Part shown: in pieces, positions 35,912-44,741 of the stretch
Numbering within the stretch: the first letter of the stretch is position 1
How the letters are laid out: each line of letters begins with the position of its first letter
Assembly (NCBI GenBank): GCA_017551865.1
Contig: JAFZKB010000019.1
Span: 1 to 60,513 of the forward strand
Direction of reading: 5' to 3'
DNA: 60,513 nucleotides
Source: Clostridiales bacterium
GTDB lineage: Bacteria; Bacillota; Clostridia; Saccharofermentanales; Saccharofermentanaceae
Translations under genes and position numbers: made by a program
The notes under the pieces: model-generated
Databases searched by the model: none
Told to the model about the DNA's origin: nothing
Seen by the model: the letters and a program-made list of their open reading frames with translations, nothing else

Positions 35912-36604
35912 ATGATCAAGACACATGAAGTTGAACAGATGACTTGCGTTGCAAAAGGCTGCAACCACGGTCCGGCTCCGATTCCTGAAGAAGGAAAGTG
36001 GATACAGGCCAAAGAAATTAAGGATATCTCCGGTTACACACACGGTATCGGCTGGTGTGCACCGCAGCAGGGCACATGTAAGCTGTCCCTGAACGTTAAG
36101 GAAGGCGTTATCCAGGAAGCTCTCGTTGAGACCATCGGATGCACAGGTATGACTCACTCTGCAGCTATGGCTGGTGAGATCCTCCCGGGCAAGACGATCC
36201 TCGAAGCTCTCAACACAGACCTCGTTTGTGACGCTATCAACACCGCTATGAGAGAACTGTTCCTGCAGATCGTTTACGGTCGTACACAGTCTGCTTTCTC
36301 TGAGGGCGGTCTTTCTATCGGCGCTGGCCTCGAAGATCTCGGTAAGGGTCTTCGTTCTCAGACAGGTACTATCTTCTCCACTCTCGAGAAGGGTCCCCGT
36401 TACCTCGAACTCACAGAAGGTTACATCGTTAAGCTCGCTCTGGATGCTGATGACCAGATCATCGGTTACCAGTACCTGAAGATCGGACCGATGCTCGATC
36501 AGATCAAGTCCGGTAAGGACGCTAACGAGGCTTACCAGGCTAACCTCGGTACATACGGCAGATTCGAAAATGCGGCTCGCTACATCGATCCGCGTAAAGA
36601 GTAA
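35912..36604 (+). CDS. NifU-like iron-sulfur scaffold-related protein, partner of GGGtGRT protein
   Basis: A 230-residue soluble protein with conserved cysteines: CVAKGCNHG at the N-terminus, GWCAPQQGTC near 50, and ETIGCTGMTHSAAMAGEILPGKTILEALN in the middle. The last stretch resembles the Cys-containing core of NifU/IscU scaffold proteins. The family is conserved next to the GGGtGRT gene in clostridia; its biochemical role is not established to my knowledge. ATG at 35912 is chosen because GAAAGGGG lies 8 bases upstream. Codon use (GCT, GTT, CGT, TAC) differs from neighbouring genes and suggests high expression. Confidence 0.8.
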   Translation: MIKTHEVEQMTCVAKGCNHGPAPIPEEGKWIQAKEIKDISGYTHGIGWCAPQQGTCKLSLNVKEGVIQEALVETIGCTGMTHSAAMAGEILPGKTILEALNTDLVCDAINTAMRELFLQIVYGRTQSAFSEGGLSIGAGLEDLGKGLRSQTGTIFSTLEKGPRYLELTEGYIVKLALDADDQIIGYQYLKIGPMLDQIKSGKDANEAYQANLGTYGRFENAARYIDPRKE

Positions 36605-36624
36605 GAGGAAGGAGATTAAAGATT

Positions 36625-37626
36625 ATGGCATTGTTTGAAAGCTATGACAGAAGAATAGATCAGATCAACAAGGCTCTTAACGAGAACGGAATCTCTTCCA
36701 TCGAAGAAGCTAAGAAGATCTGCGACGAAAAGGGCATTGATCCTTATAAGATTTGCGAAAGCACACAGAACATCTGCTTTGAGAACGCAAAGTGGGCTTA
36801 CGTTGTAGGTGCTGCTATCGCTATTAAGAAGGGCTGCACAAAGGCAGCTGACGCTGCTGAGGCAATCGGTATCGGCCTGCAGGCTTTCTGCATCCCGGGT
36901 ACAGTAGCTGATGACCGTAAGGTTGGTCTTGGCCACGGTAACCTCGCTGCTATGCTCCTCCGTGAGGAGACAGAGTGCTTCGCATTCCTCGCCGGCCACG
37001 AGTCTTTCGCAGCTGCTGAGGGTGCTATCAAGATCGCTGAGATGGCTAACAAAGTTCGTGTTAAGCCTCTCCGTGTTATCCTCAATGGTCTGGGTAAGGA
37101 TGCTGCATTCATCATCTCCAGAATCAATGGTTTCACCTATGTACAGACACAGTTCGACTACTACACAGGCGAGCTGAAGATCGTTAAGGAAACTCCTTAT
37201 TCTGATGGTCCGCGTGCGAAGGTTCGCTGCTACGGTGCAGACGACGTTCGTGAAGGCGTTGCTATCCTCTGGAGCGAGAACGTAGACGTTTCCATCACAG
37301 GTAACTCCACAAACCCGACAAGATTCCAGCACCCGGTTGCAGGTACATATAAGAAGGAAAGAATTGCTGCTGGCAAGAAGTACTTCTCTGTTGCAAGTGG
37401 TGGTGGTACAGGTCGTACACTGCATCCGGATAACATGGCTGCAGGTCCGGCTTCCTACGGTATGACAGATACCATGGGCCGTATGCACTCCGATGCTCAG
37501 TTCGCAGGTTCTTCCTCCGTTCCGGCACATGTTGAGATGATGGGCTTCCTCGGTATGGGTAACAACCCGATGGTTGGTGCTTCCGTTGCTGTAGCCGTTG
37601 CTGTTGAAGAGTGCATGAAGAAGTAA
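36625..37626 (+). CDS. GGGtGRT protein
   Basis: A 333-residue protein of the conserved GGGtGRT family, named for the motif seen here as SGGGTGRTLHPDN near residue 260. Other conserved-looking parts are LGHGNLAAMLLREETECFAFLAGHESFAAAEGA near 105-137 and a Gly/Met-rich C-terminus GFLGMGNNPMVGASVAVAVAVEE. Function unknown; the constant partner is the NifU-like protein 20 bp upstream, so an Fe-S or redox role is possible but unproven. AGGAAGGAG precedes the ATG. Codon bias is like that of highly expressed genes. Confidence 0.85.
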   Translation: MALFESYDRRIDQINKALNENGISSIEEAKKICDEKGIDPYKICESTQNICFENAKWAYVVGAAIAIKKGCTKAADAAEAIGIGLQAFCIPGTVADDRKVGLGHGNLAAMLLREETECFAFLAGHESFAAAEGAIKIAEMANKVRVKPLRVILNGLGKDAAFIISRINGFTYVQTQFDYYTGELKIVKETPYSDGPRAKVRCYGADDVREGVAILWSENVDVSITGNSTNPTRFQHPVAGTYKKERIAAGKKYFSVASGGGTGRTLHPDNMAAGPASYGMTDTMGRMHSDAQFAGSSSVPAHVEMMGFLGMGNNPMVGASVAVAVAVEECMKK

Positions 37627-37656
37627 TCACTTCTGCCCTTTTGAAAGTGTAAAATC

Positions 37657-37692
37657 AAAGGACTGTCTTCTTAGGAAGACAGTCCTTTTTTC
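37657..37692 (+). terminator. Rho-independent terminator of the GGGtGRT operon
   Basis: AAAGGACTGTCTTC (37657-37670), loop TTAG, then GAAGACAGTCCTTT (37675-37688) followed by T residues. This is a perfect 14-bp stem located 30 bases after the stop codon. Confidence 0.93.
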
Positions 37693-37736
37693 GTTGTGTG
37701 GAAGGGGCGCTAGGGGGCGGAGGAAGCGGGATGGGG

Positions 37737-38039
37737 TTTACGGCCCGGAGGCCCGATTTTGGCATCCCGGGCCGTAAGGTTTTTCCGTCGGGGAGGCGAT
37801 TTTCATTCCCGGAGGCTTTTTTACGGGGTCCAGGCCGTAAATTCTGGTGGTTTTTGCTCCTGTTTTCATTCCCGAGGCAGGAAATGGAAGCCTCGGGCCG
37901 TAAATTCCATTTTCAGAAGCCGAAATCGGGGCATTTTTACGGCCCGGGAAGATAAAAACCCGGCTCGGGAATGAACCGGGTGCCTGACCATAGAAAAGTT
38001 TACGGCCCGGAGGGATTTTAAATTCGCTTCGGGCCGTAA
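37737..38039. repeat. Intergenic array of eight TTTACGGCC half-repeats in inverted pairs
   Basis: Copies of TTTACGGCCCGG or its complement occur at 37737(+), 37767(-), 37817(+, degenerate), 37831(-), 37894(-), 37936(+), 37999(+) and 38030(-). They can pair as stems of 7-11 bp. An independent perfect stem CCCGAGGC/GCCTCGGG (37871-37878, 37890-37897) lies between them. The array fills the gap between the plus-strand GGGtGRT operon terminator and the minus-strand adaptor gene. No coding capacity is seen. Confidence 0.8.
37954..37980 (-). terminator. Terminator-like hairpin for the exporter operon (minus strand)
   Basis: On the minus strand CCCGG (37976-37980) and CCGGG (37959-37963) form a 5-bp GC stem around a 12-base loop, followed by TTTTT. 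It is about 70 bases after the stop of the 905-residue adaptor gene and sits inside the repeat array. The stronger TTACGGCCCG stem at 38000-38039 precedes it. Confidence 0.55.
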
Positions 38040-38048
38040 TGGTGTTTT

Positions 38049-40766
38049 TTACTTCGGTCTTACAAATGCGTACTCGATACTGTCTGCGTAACGGTAGTAG
38101 ACTTTACTTCCTTCGGATACACCGGAAAGGATCTCGACGTTTGTTCCGTCGGACAGACCCGTGGTGATTTCCGTAAGCCCGTCGAGCTTATCGTCCTCTT
38201 CGTCATAGATCGTGTAGACATAGGTCTTGCCGTTCTTCTCGATCAGAGCAGAAACCGGCACGGTCACGCAGTTTGTCGGTGTGCCGAGTTCAACGCGGAT
38301 ACCGGCGTTCATGCCGGAGAGCATCTGCTCGGTGCGAGGTACGGATACAGTCACCGTAAACTTAGTGTTACCCGTGTCATAGGTGCCTTCGATTCCGATG
38401 GAATCGATCGTTCCGTCAAAGCTCTGACCCGGGAGCGCGTCGAGAGTCACGGTGACCTTCTGGCCTTCCGAGAGGCCACGGATATCCAGTTCATCTACAC
38501 TGACCTCAATGCTCATGGTGTCATGCGGTGCGAGGCTGTAGATCTGAGATTCCGAGATGCTGTACGAAGTCTGGGACTTGGTCTCCTGTGTCGTCCCTTC
38601 CGATCCGCCCATGCTGAAACCGCTGCCATTGCCATAACCGGAACCCGAGCCACCGCTTGGCATCGAGGGCATTCCACCCTGCTGGCCGAAGCCGCCCATT
38701 CCATTCTGATCGCCCTGCTGTGTCGGATCCCCGGTCTGGCTGTTATCACCCGGCATCGAAGGATCACCCGTCACTCCCTGCTGGCTGCCATCCTGCGGCT
38801 GATTCGTATCCCCTTCGGAAGAAGGAGTCTGTGCCTGTGTCGGATCCTGCTGCTGGGTCGGTGTATTCGTTTCTGCCGATGTATTTCCATCTTCAGGCGC
38901 ACCGGATCCCGGCTGGCCCGGCTCTGCTTTGGCAGAAAGGGCCTGCGGTTCAGAGAGAGTGATCGATACAAGATTTACGACCTGAAGACCGGAAGACTGT
39001 TCTTCAGAAGAACCCTCGGAAGAATCCTTCTCTTTTGTATTCGAGCGGAAGCTGACCTGGGATGCAGTTGCTTCAGAGGCATTCTCTTCCAGGTCAGCCT
39101 CCGTCTCCTCTTCCTCATTGGAGAGTAGAATATCTTCATTCAAACCCGAGATCTCACCGGAAGATTCCGCACGGATCTCGCCTTTTTCATAAAGTTCAAA
39201 CAGCTCGTTCATCTGTTCCGAAAGGGTCTCTCTCTGCGAAAGGAGCTGGAGGTATGCGGAGCTTCTTTCCGCATTTTTGAGAGTCACGATCGTCGCATCG
39301 GCCTTGACCTTATCGCCGACTTCCACATTCACCTTCTCAGCTACGCCCTGGTACGCCATGATCTTCAGCGGGCTGTGTACCGAAAGAGCGCCTTTACCGA
39401 TCACCGTATCGTTTGTGTTCTTGATGGTGACTTCCTCGTTCATCTCCGCTTTCTCATCGGAGATCGTGATGGTAGCTACATCTTCCATAACGGAGATCAC
39501 GCGGCCTGCTTCTTCACTTTCATCCGAGAGGATGACTGTGACGGCGTCCCCAACGGAAAGCCCGGTGGCAGGTACTTCAACGGACATCAGTCCGTCGAGA
39601 GAGATGACAGCCAGACAGCCGTTCTTGGCAACGGTGTCCACGATAGATGTTCCTTCTTCCGCGTAAATGGCCTTCACACGGCCAGCCGCGGTGGTAGTGA
39701 TCTTCTCTCTGTCATCTTCATCGAGAGCATCCTTGAGTTCTCCATCCAGCTCCGAGATCAGATTCTGGATCTCTTCGATCTGGCTTAAGACGGAGGCCTT
39801 GTTCACGGTGGCGATCAGGTCGCCTTCTTCCACCATATCTCCGTTTTTCACGGCATATGTATCGATCTTGATCTCGCCCGGCACTGAGATAGCTGTAGCA
39901 GATTCTTCAGAAAGAGTGCCGCCTGCAAGATATACTGTTGAGATATCTTCTTTCGCGACATCTGCAGAAAGCACTTTCTCCTTGACGGTCACGGAAGAGA
40001 CCTGTGTCTGCTTCTTGGTCATCGGAAGGACTTTCAGGACAATGGCGATCACGAGGATCGGGACGAGGATCAAAAGCCAGTGGCTCTTCTTTCGGACGGG
40101 CTCGTCGTCGGATTCCTCCTGCTTGGTATTCCCGCCTTTTCCCTTCTGATTCTTTTTCTGCTGTTTGGTAATACGGACAAGCATGTATGCACAAACGGCA
40201 TCGACCAGAACACTGACGATTGCAATCGGGATCCAGAACTTCTTTACCGTTCCGATAAATCCTTTGTTGCTCGAAGAGGAGGAACGGCTGCCTGGGCGGC
40301 CGCTACCCATGTTCCCACCTGGTGTGAAGCTGCTGAAGTCGCCGCCCTGCGGCATGTTACTGAAGTCTCCACCCTGCATGCTGCTCGGATCAAAGCCCTG
40401 AGGCATGTTGCTTCCATCGAAGCCTTCGGGGAGATTATTCGGGTCAAAAGAACCGTCTCCACCAAACCCGCCAAAGCCGCCCTGCGGCATGCTGCTGAAG
40501 TCTCCATCCTGCATACTGCTCGGGTCAAACCCCTGCGGCATGTTGCTTCCATCGAAGCCCTCGGGGAGATTGTTCGGATCAAAGGATCCCGAGCCGTCGC
40601 CACTGAAGCTTCCGAAGTTTACCGGAGCTCCTTCGAAGTTGCCCGGAGCAGTCCTTGAGGAAGACCCGGATGGTACCGCGAAGCGGATGATCAGGTCCGC
40701 GATCAGGATCAACGTGAAAAGAATAATCAGTACTATATATAAAGTTTTTTTCTTAAAGATCTTCAT
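38049..40766 (-). CDS. Membrane-fusion/adaptor protein of ABC exporter, with extra N-terminal membrane region (MacA/HlyD-like)
   Basis: A 905-residue adaptor. Three hydrophobic helices lie at about 8-29, 174-196 and 231-247. Between the first two is a Gly/Phe/Met/Pro-rich segment built of two near-identical 45-residue repeats (FDPNNLPEGFDGSNMPQGFD...). After the third helix comes the usual adaptor body: biotinyl-lipoyl-like parts (VPGEIKIDTYAVKNGDMVEEGDLIATV), coiled coil, a long Ser/Gln/Gly-rich insert, and the beta-barrel (VEVSVDELDIRGLSEGQKVTVTLDALPG). It is the last gene of the exporter operon, 3 bp after the permease, with GGAGGATG before its ATG. Confidence 0.82.
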   Translation of the reverse strand: MKIFKKKTLYIVLIILFTLILIADLIIRFAVPSGSSSRTAPGNFEGAPVNFGSFSGDGSGSFDPNNLPEGFDGSNMPQGFDPSSMQDGDFSSMPQGGFGGFGGDGSFDPNNLPEGFDGSNMPQGFDPSSMQGGDFSNMPQGGDFSSFTPGGNMGSGRPGSRSSSSSNKGFIGTVKKFWIPIAIVSVLVDAVCAYMLVRITKQQKKNQKGKGGNTKQEESDDEPVRKKSHWLLILVPILVIAIVLKVLPMTKKQTQVSSVTVKEKVLSADVAKEDISTVYLAGGTLSEESATAISVPGEIKIDTYAVKNGDMVEEGDLIATVNKASVLSQIEEIQNLISELDGELKDALDEDDREKITTTAAGRVKAIYAEEGTSIVDTVAKNGCLAVISLDGLMSVEVPATGLSVGDAVTVILSDESEEAGRVISVMEDVATITISDEKAEMNEEVTIKNTNDTVIGKGALSVHSPLKIMAYQGVAEKVNVEVGDKVKADATIVTLKNAERSSAYLQLLSQRETLSEQMNELFELYEKGEIRAESSGEISGLNEDILLSNEEEETEADLEENASEATASQVSFRSNTKEKDSSEGSSEEQSSGLQVVNLVSITLSEPQALSAKAEPGQPGSGAPEDGNTSAETNTPTQQQDPTQAQTPSSEGDTNQPQDGSQQGVTGDPSMPGDNSQTGDPTQQGDQNGMGGFGQQGGMPSMPSGGSGSGYGNGSGFSMGGSEGTTQETKSQTSYSISESQIYSLAPHDTMSIEVSVDELDIRGLSEGQKVTVTLDALPGQSFDGTIDSIGIEGTYDTGNTKFTVTVSVPRTEQMLSGMNAGIRVELGTPTNCVTVPVSALIEKNGKTYVYTIYDEEDDKLDGLTEITTGLSDGTNVEILSGVSEGSKVYYRYADSIEYAFVRPK
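40340..40610 (-). repeat. Two in-frame 135-bp repeats within the adaptor gene
   Basis: The segment encoding NNLPEGFDGSNMPQGFDPSS occurs twice, 135 bases (45 codons) apart. For example, CATGTTGCTTCCATCGAAGC (plus strand) is at 40404 and 40539. The differences are mostly silent third-position changes, so the protein repeat is being kept. Confidence 0.75.
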
Positions 40767-40769
40767 GGG

Positions 40770-41957
40770 TCATCCTCCGTAGTGCAGCGCATCGATCGGC
40801 TTCATCTTCGCGGCTTTGTTGGCCGGATAAAGACCGAATACAATACCGATCAGGAAACAGAAACCGACGGCAACAAGGACGACGGTCCCGTTCATCTTAA
40901 ACGTGATGCTCAAGCTCGATACGACGATACCGATGACCTGAAGGATCGCCCAGGAAAGGCCGATGCCAATCGCGCAGCCCATCATGCAGAGGACGACGGC
41001 CTCGAGGAGGAACTGCTGCAGGATCACGCGGCGGTTCGCACCGATGGCTTTACGGATACCGATCTCACGAGTTCTCTCGGTAACGGTCACGAGCATGATG
41101 TTCATGATGCCGATACCACCGACGATCAGGGAGATGGCGGCGATCCCGCCGAGAAGGATCGTCAGCGCGGAAGTAACGCTGCTCATCGTGTTTTCAAGAG
41201 CATCCTGCGAGCTGACCTTAAATGCATCCTCATCATCTTCAAATCTCTTCATAAGGATCTCGGTGATCCTCTCTTCTGCTTCTTTTGTCGTCCCGTTTTC
41301 CGCGGCACTGACGTAGAAGGAGGTGATCTCCAGGGTGCTCGTATCACTCAGGCGCACAAGGCTGGTGTACGGGATATACGCAACGAGAGAGTCTTTCGAG
41401 AAGACCTGTGTCAGGGAGTTCTCGTTATCCTCGAGGACGCCGACAACGGTATACTTCACGCCGTTGATCGAGATCTCCTGACCGATACAGTCGGTATAGC
41501 CGACAAGCTCGGTCGCCAGCGTATCATTAATGACACAAACGTACGTGTGATTCTCAATATCGGTGCTTTTCAAGAAGCGGCCGAGAAGAAGTGAAAGATC
41601 CTGGATCGTGTCATAGTAGGCGGTCACGCCGTAGACATCGATAGTCTCCGCATTACCGGCGTATTTTCCGGTGAAGCTCTCCTTCGTGTAGGCGGAGACG
41701 TTGCCGATCGACTCTTCCTCCATCCAGGTGCGAAGGTCGTCGAGGAAGACCGGCGCGCCTTTGTTGTCCGAGATGCTCACGGTCAGGAGGTTGCTGCCAA
41801 GGCTCGAGATCGTGTCCGTGACCGAGCCTGTCGCGCCGTTTACGAGGCTGACGAGGATGACTAATGCCATGACGCCGATGATGATGCCGAGCATCGTGAG
41901 AAATGCGCGGAGTTTATTACTGCCGATGGATTTTAATGCCATTTTCAAAGTCTGCAT
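40770..41957 (-). CDS. ABC exporter permease (MacB/YknZ-like, FtsX family)
   Basis: A 395-residue permease with the MacB plan. The N-terminal helix is in LRAFLTMLGIIIGVMALVILVSLVNGATGSV, a periplasmic-type domain of about 200 residues follows, then three helices near 270-385. The conserved cytoplasmic loop MNIMLVTVTERTREIGIRKAIGANRR is visible. Such permeases drive extrusion by mechanotransmission rather than lining a channel. The start is 1 bp into the ATPase stop region; the operon order is adaptor, ATPase, permease, second adaptor. Confidence 0.9.
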   Translation of the reverse strand: MQTLKMALKSIGSNKLRAFLTMLGIIIGVMALVILVSLVNGATGSVTDTISSLGSNLLTVSISDNKGAPVFLDDLRTWMEEESIGNVSAYTKESFTGKYAGNAETIDVYGVTAYYDTIQDLSLLLGRFLKSTDIENHTYVCVINDTLATELVGYTDCIGQEISINGVKYTVVGVLEDNENSLTQVFSKDSLVAYIPYTSLVRLSDTSTLEITSFYVSAAENGTTKEAEERITEILMKRFEDDEDAFKVSSQDALENTMSSVTSALTILLGGIAAISLIVGGIGIMNIMLVTVTERTREIGIRKAIGANRRVILQQFLLEAVVLCMMGCAIGIGLSWAILQVIGIVVSSLSITFKMNGTVVLVAVGFCFLIGIVFGLYPANKAAKMKPIDALHYGG

Positions 41958-42643
41958 TATCTTTTCACCTCCGACAGTCTTCCGTCCAGAATATGGATGC
42001 TGCGCTCGGCCTGTCTGGCCACGTCGTTGTCGTGGGTGATCAGAACGATGGTATGACCGGTGCTGTGCAGTTCATGGAAGATGTCCATGATCTCCTGGCT
42101 CGTCACCGAGTCGAGGTTACCGGTCGGTTCGTCGGCGAGGATCAACGACGGGTTCGTCGCGATCGCCCGGGCAATGGCCACACGCTGCTGCTGACCGCCA
42201 CTTAACTCTGTCGGATAGTGGCTCGCGCGGCTTTCAAGCTTGACGCGCTTTAACGCCTCTTCCACACGGCGGGCACGCTCTGCGCGCTTAACTTTCTGAT
42301 AGATAAGGGGAAGCTCGACATTCTCTTCCGCAGTCAATTTCGAGATCAGGTTGAAACTTTGAAAAACAAAACCGATCTTCTTATTTCGGATGCGGGCGAG
42401 CTCACCTTCGGTATAGTCTTCGATCGGGATACCGTCGAGAATATACTCGCCGGAGTCCGCGATATCGAGGCAGCCGATGATGTTCATGAGTGTCGATTTC
42501 CCGGAACCGGACGGTCCGATGATGCTGACGAACTCTCCTTCGCGTACATCGAGGGTCGCCTCGTCGAGCGCGTGAATGACCTCGCGCCCGATCTGATAAT
42601 TCTTACAAACGTCCTTCAGACGGATCATGGTATCTTTAGCCAT
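41957..42643 (-). CDS. ABC exporter ATP-binding protein (LolD/MacB/YknY-like)
   Basis: A 228-residue ATPase. Walker A is [17 protein letters not shown] near 40-56, the Q-loop is FVFQSFNLI, the signature is [19 protein letters not shown], Walker B is [13 protein letters not shown], and the H-loop is [10 protein letters not shown]. It overlaps the permease by 1 bp and the first adaptor gene by 1 bp. It energises the two-adaptor exporter. The exported substrate cannot be told from sequence. Confidence 0.93.
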   Translation of the reverse strand: MAKDTMIRLKDVCKNYQIGREVIHALDEATLDVREGEFVSIIGPSGSGKSTLMNIIGCLDIADSGEYILDGIPIEDYTEGELARIRNKKIGFVFQSFNLISKLTAEENVELPLIYQKVKRAERARRVEEALKRVKLESRASHYPTELSGGQQQRVAIARAIATNPSLILADEPTGNLDSVTSQEIMDIFHELHSTGHTIVLITHDNDVARQAERSIHILDGRLSEVKR

Positions 42644-44316
42644 CAGCTTTCACCTCGCTTCGAGCGAGAACCGCCACGGGAAGAGCCTGAGGAGCTTCCG
42701 CCGCCAGGGAAGGATCCACCACCTGGGAACGATCCGGAGTCACCACCCGGGAAAGACATTCCACCGCCGCCAGGGAATGAGCCGCCGCCAAAGTCACCGG
42801 GGTTAAATCCACCGAAGCTGCTACTGCTCTTCTTCTCCTGATAGTAGATGGTATCGCCTTCATTAAGGCCGCTCTTGATCTCAACATAACTGCTGTTTGA
42901 GATTCCGACCTCGACTTCGGTCATGCCGTCCATCGTCTGTGTCTCTTCATCGTAAGTGGTATATACATATGCTGTGGAGCTGGTCTGCTTCAGTGCGTCG
43001 ATCGGGATGATGAGCGCGTTGTCGACGCTCTCGATCGTGATGGATGCGGAGGCAGACATGCCGGAGAGCATTCCCTCGACCTTGTCGATCTGGACAGTCG
43101 CGGTATAGGTCGTCACGCCGCTGCTGGAGGTTCCTGTCTTATCGATCTCTGTGATCGTTCCGGAGAATGTCTCATCACTGATCGAAGTAACAGAGACATC
43201 AACCTGCTGTCCGACGGAAAGCGAAAGGATGTCTGTTTCATCGATGCTGACGGAGATCGTCATGGTCTTGTCAGGGCAGACGGTCATCTCGGAAGAAGCG
43301 GTTTCTGCATCGTCGTCTTCCGCCGTCGGGACAGAACGGACGGTGCCTTCATATTCGGAGAAGATCTTTCCGGAGCGGTAGATCTCCACGAGTTCCAGAA
43401 GATCCTCTTCCAGACCGGCTCTTTCACTTAAGAGAGTTTCGTAGTTGGCCGTATAGGAAGTATCTTCCAGCGTGATCAGTTTCTTATCGGCTTTCACCTT
43501 ATCGTTTTCGGAAACGTCAATGGATTTGACGGTGCCGGCAAATCCCACGACAGTCAGTTCATCGTGGATATAGAGTGTGCCGGAGCCTAAAGCATTTCCT
43601 TCTTCGTCGGTGATCTTGACCTGGTCCTCAAAAACCGGACCGTTGTCGGTCAGGATGATCGTCACGGTGTCGCCGGACTTCGACTCGACTTCGCCGTCGT
43701 ATTCTTTTTCATCGGAAGTGATGACCTTCACGGCATCGCCTACCGAAAGGGACCCTTTTTCGAGGTCCACTGCCATATAACCATCGAGGGAAAGAAGCAT
43801 CAGAGCGTTGCTTTTCGACATGACGGAAGAAACATCGTTTCCTTCTTCCACGTAGATCTTCTTGACTCGGCCGGGCACGGAGGCCTTGATCTCATCGTCG
43901 ATCTCCTCATCGGCTGCGTCCTCGAGTTTTCCATCGAGAGTATCGATGCTCGCCTGCGTATCCGCCATCGCAGAAAGGACCGATGACAGGTTTACGGTCG
44001 CGATCTCATCGCCTTCCTTGACAGTGTCGCCGACCGCGATCTTGATTTCCGAAAGAGCAATGCCCTCCGGGATCGTCTGCGTCTTCGTATCGTCATCGGA
44101 AAGACGACCGGTGCCATACACGGTCGTGCTGATCGACCCGCTCGTGACAGTCGCTGACTTGATGCCGGTATCCGACGTGCTTCCGAACTTGTCCTTGACT
44201 CGATTCTTCAGAAAAATCGTTAGGCCGGTAAGGATCGCGCCCACCAGTACGAGAGCAACGACCACCTTAATGATCTTCGATGCCTTGATCTTCTTTTTCC
44301 TTCGCTTGTGTTCCAT
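42643..44316 (-). CDS. Membrane-fusion/adaptor protein of ABC exporter (MacA/YknX-like)
   Basis: A 557-residue adaptor, first gene of the exporter operon. One N-terminal helix (about 14-33, IIKVVVALVLVGAILTGLTIFL) is followed by the lipoyl-like half (LSEIKIAVGDTVKEGDEIATVNLSSVLSAM) and beta-barrel parts (VSIDETDILSLSVGQQVDVSVTSI). The C-terminal tail of about 60 residues is Gly/Ser/Pro-rich (FGGGSFPGGGG) and basic at the end. It is homologous to the second adaptor over the body but lacks its extra membrane region. Ribosome site GGAGG precedes the ATG by 7. Confidence 0.88.
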   Translation of the reverse strand: MEHKRRKKKIKASKIIKVVVALVLVGAILTGLTIFLKNRVKDKFGSTSDTGIKSATVTSGSISTTVYGTGRLSDDDTKTQTIPEGIALSEIKIAVGDTVKEGDEIATVNLSSVLSAMADTQASIDTLDGKLEDAADEEIDDEIKASVPGRVKKIYVEEGNDVSSVMSKSNALMLLSLDGYMAVDLEKGSLSVGDAVKVITSDEKEYDGEVESKSGDTVTIILTDNGPVFEDQVKITDEEGNALGSGTLYIHDELTVVGFAGTVKSIDVSENDKVKADKKLITLEDTSYTANYETLLSERAGLEEDLLELVEIYRSGKIFSEYEGTVRSVPTAEDDDAETASSEMTVCPDKTMTISVSIDETDILSLSVGQQVDVSVTSISDETFSGTITEIDKTGTSSSGVTTYTATVQIDKVEGMLSGMSASASITIESVDNALIIPIDALKQTSSTAYVYTTYDEETQTMDGMTEVEVGISNSSYVEIKSGLNEGDTIYYQEKKSSSSFGGFNPGDFGGGSFPGGGGMSFPGGDSGSFPGGGSFPGGGSSSGSSRGGSRSKRGES

Positions 44317-44741
44317 AAAAAATCCTCCAGGTGATGAATCATCATCTGAAGGATATAAAACTAAGTTTAAATGAAGTTTAAAGAATAGTGTCAGGATTGG
44401 CGGTAGTGGACGGATCAGGTCCGAATTCAGCTTTGGGGAGCTGATTGGGCGCTTTTATCCTGTTTCTTTCTTCCCCGGAGGGGCAGATTTCAGGATAAAC
44501 GAAGACCTCTTTCGAAAACAGGCTGTCATTTTTTTAGACATCGACACAAATTGCAGGGCGCCGATTTATTCCGCCTTCATTTTATCCTGAAAAACATCAT
44601 TCCAATCAGGGTGCCAGGACTCTTCGCTCTCGTTTTATCCTGCAAAACATATTAACCGAGCAGGGCACCAAGGCACTCCGTCCTCGTTTTATCCTGCTAA
44701 ACGTCATTACTAGCAGGGCACCAAGGCACTCCGCCCTCCTT
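44317..44741. other. Intergenic region mostly made of structured repeats
   Basis: About 425 bases without a gene. The left third (44317-44450) shows nothing I recognise beyond being upstream of the exporter operon on the minus strand. The rest is occupied by the TTTTATCCTG hairpin and the 53/54-bp repeat array listed separately. A promoter for the exporter operon was not identified with confidence. Confidence 0.5.
44453..44499. repeat. Nested hairpin sharing the repeat-array motif
   Basis: TTTATCCTG (44454-44462) pairs with CAGGATAAA (44491-44499). Inside, CCCC-GGA-GGGG forms a second small stem. The outer arms carry the same TTTTATCCTG box that begins each unit of the array at 44580-44770. 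Confidence 0.65.

Noticed and set aside
36616..37530. A 304-codon Cys/Thr-rich minus-strand frame
   Set aside because: Mirror of the strongly biased codons of the GGGtGRT gene; composition is an antisense artefact.
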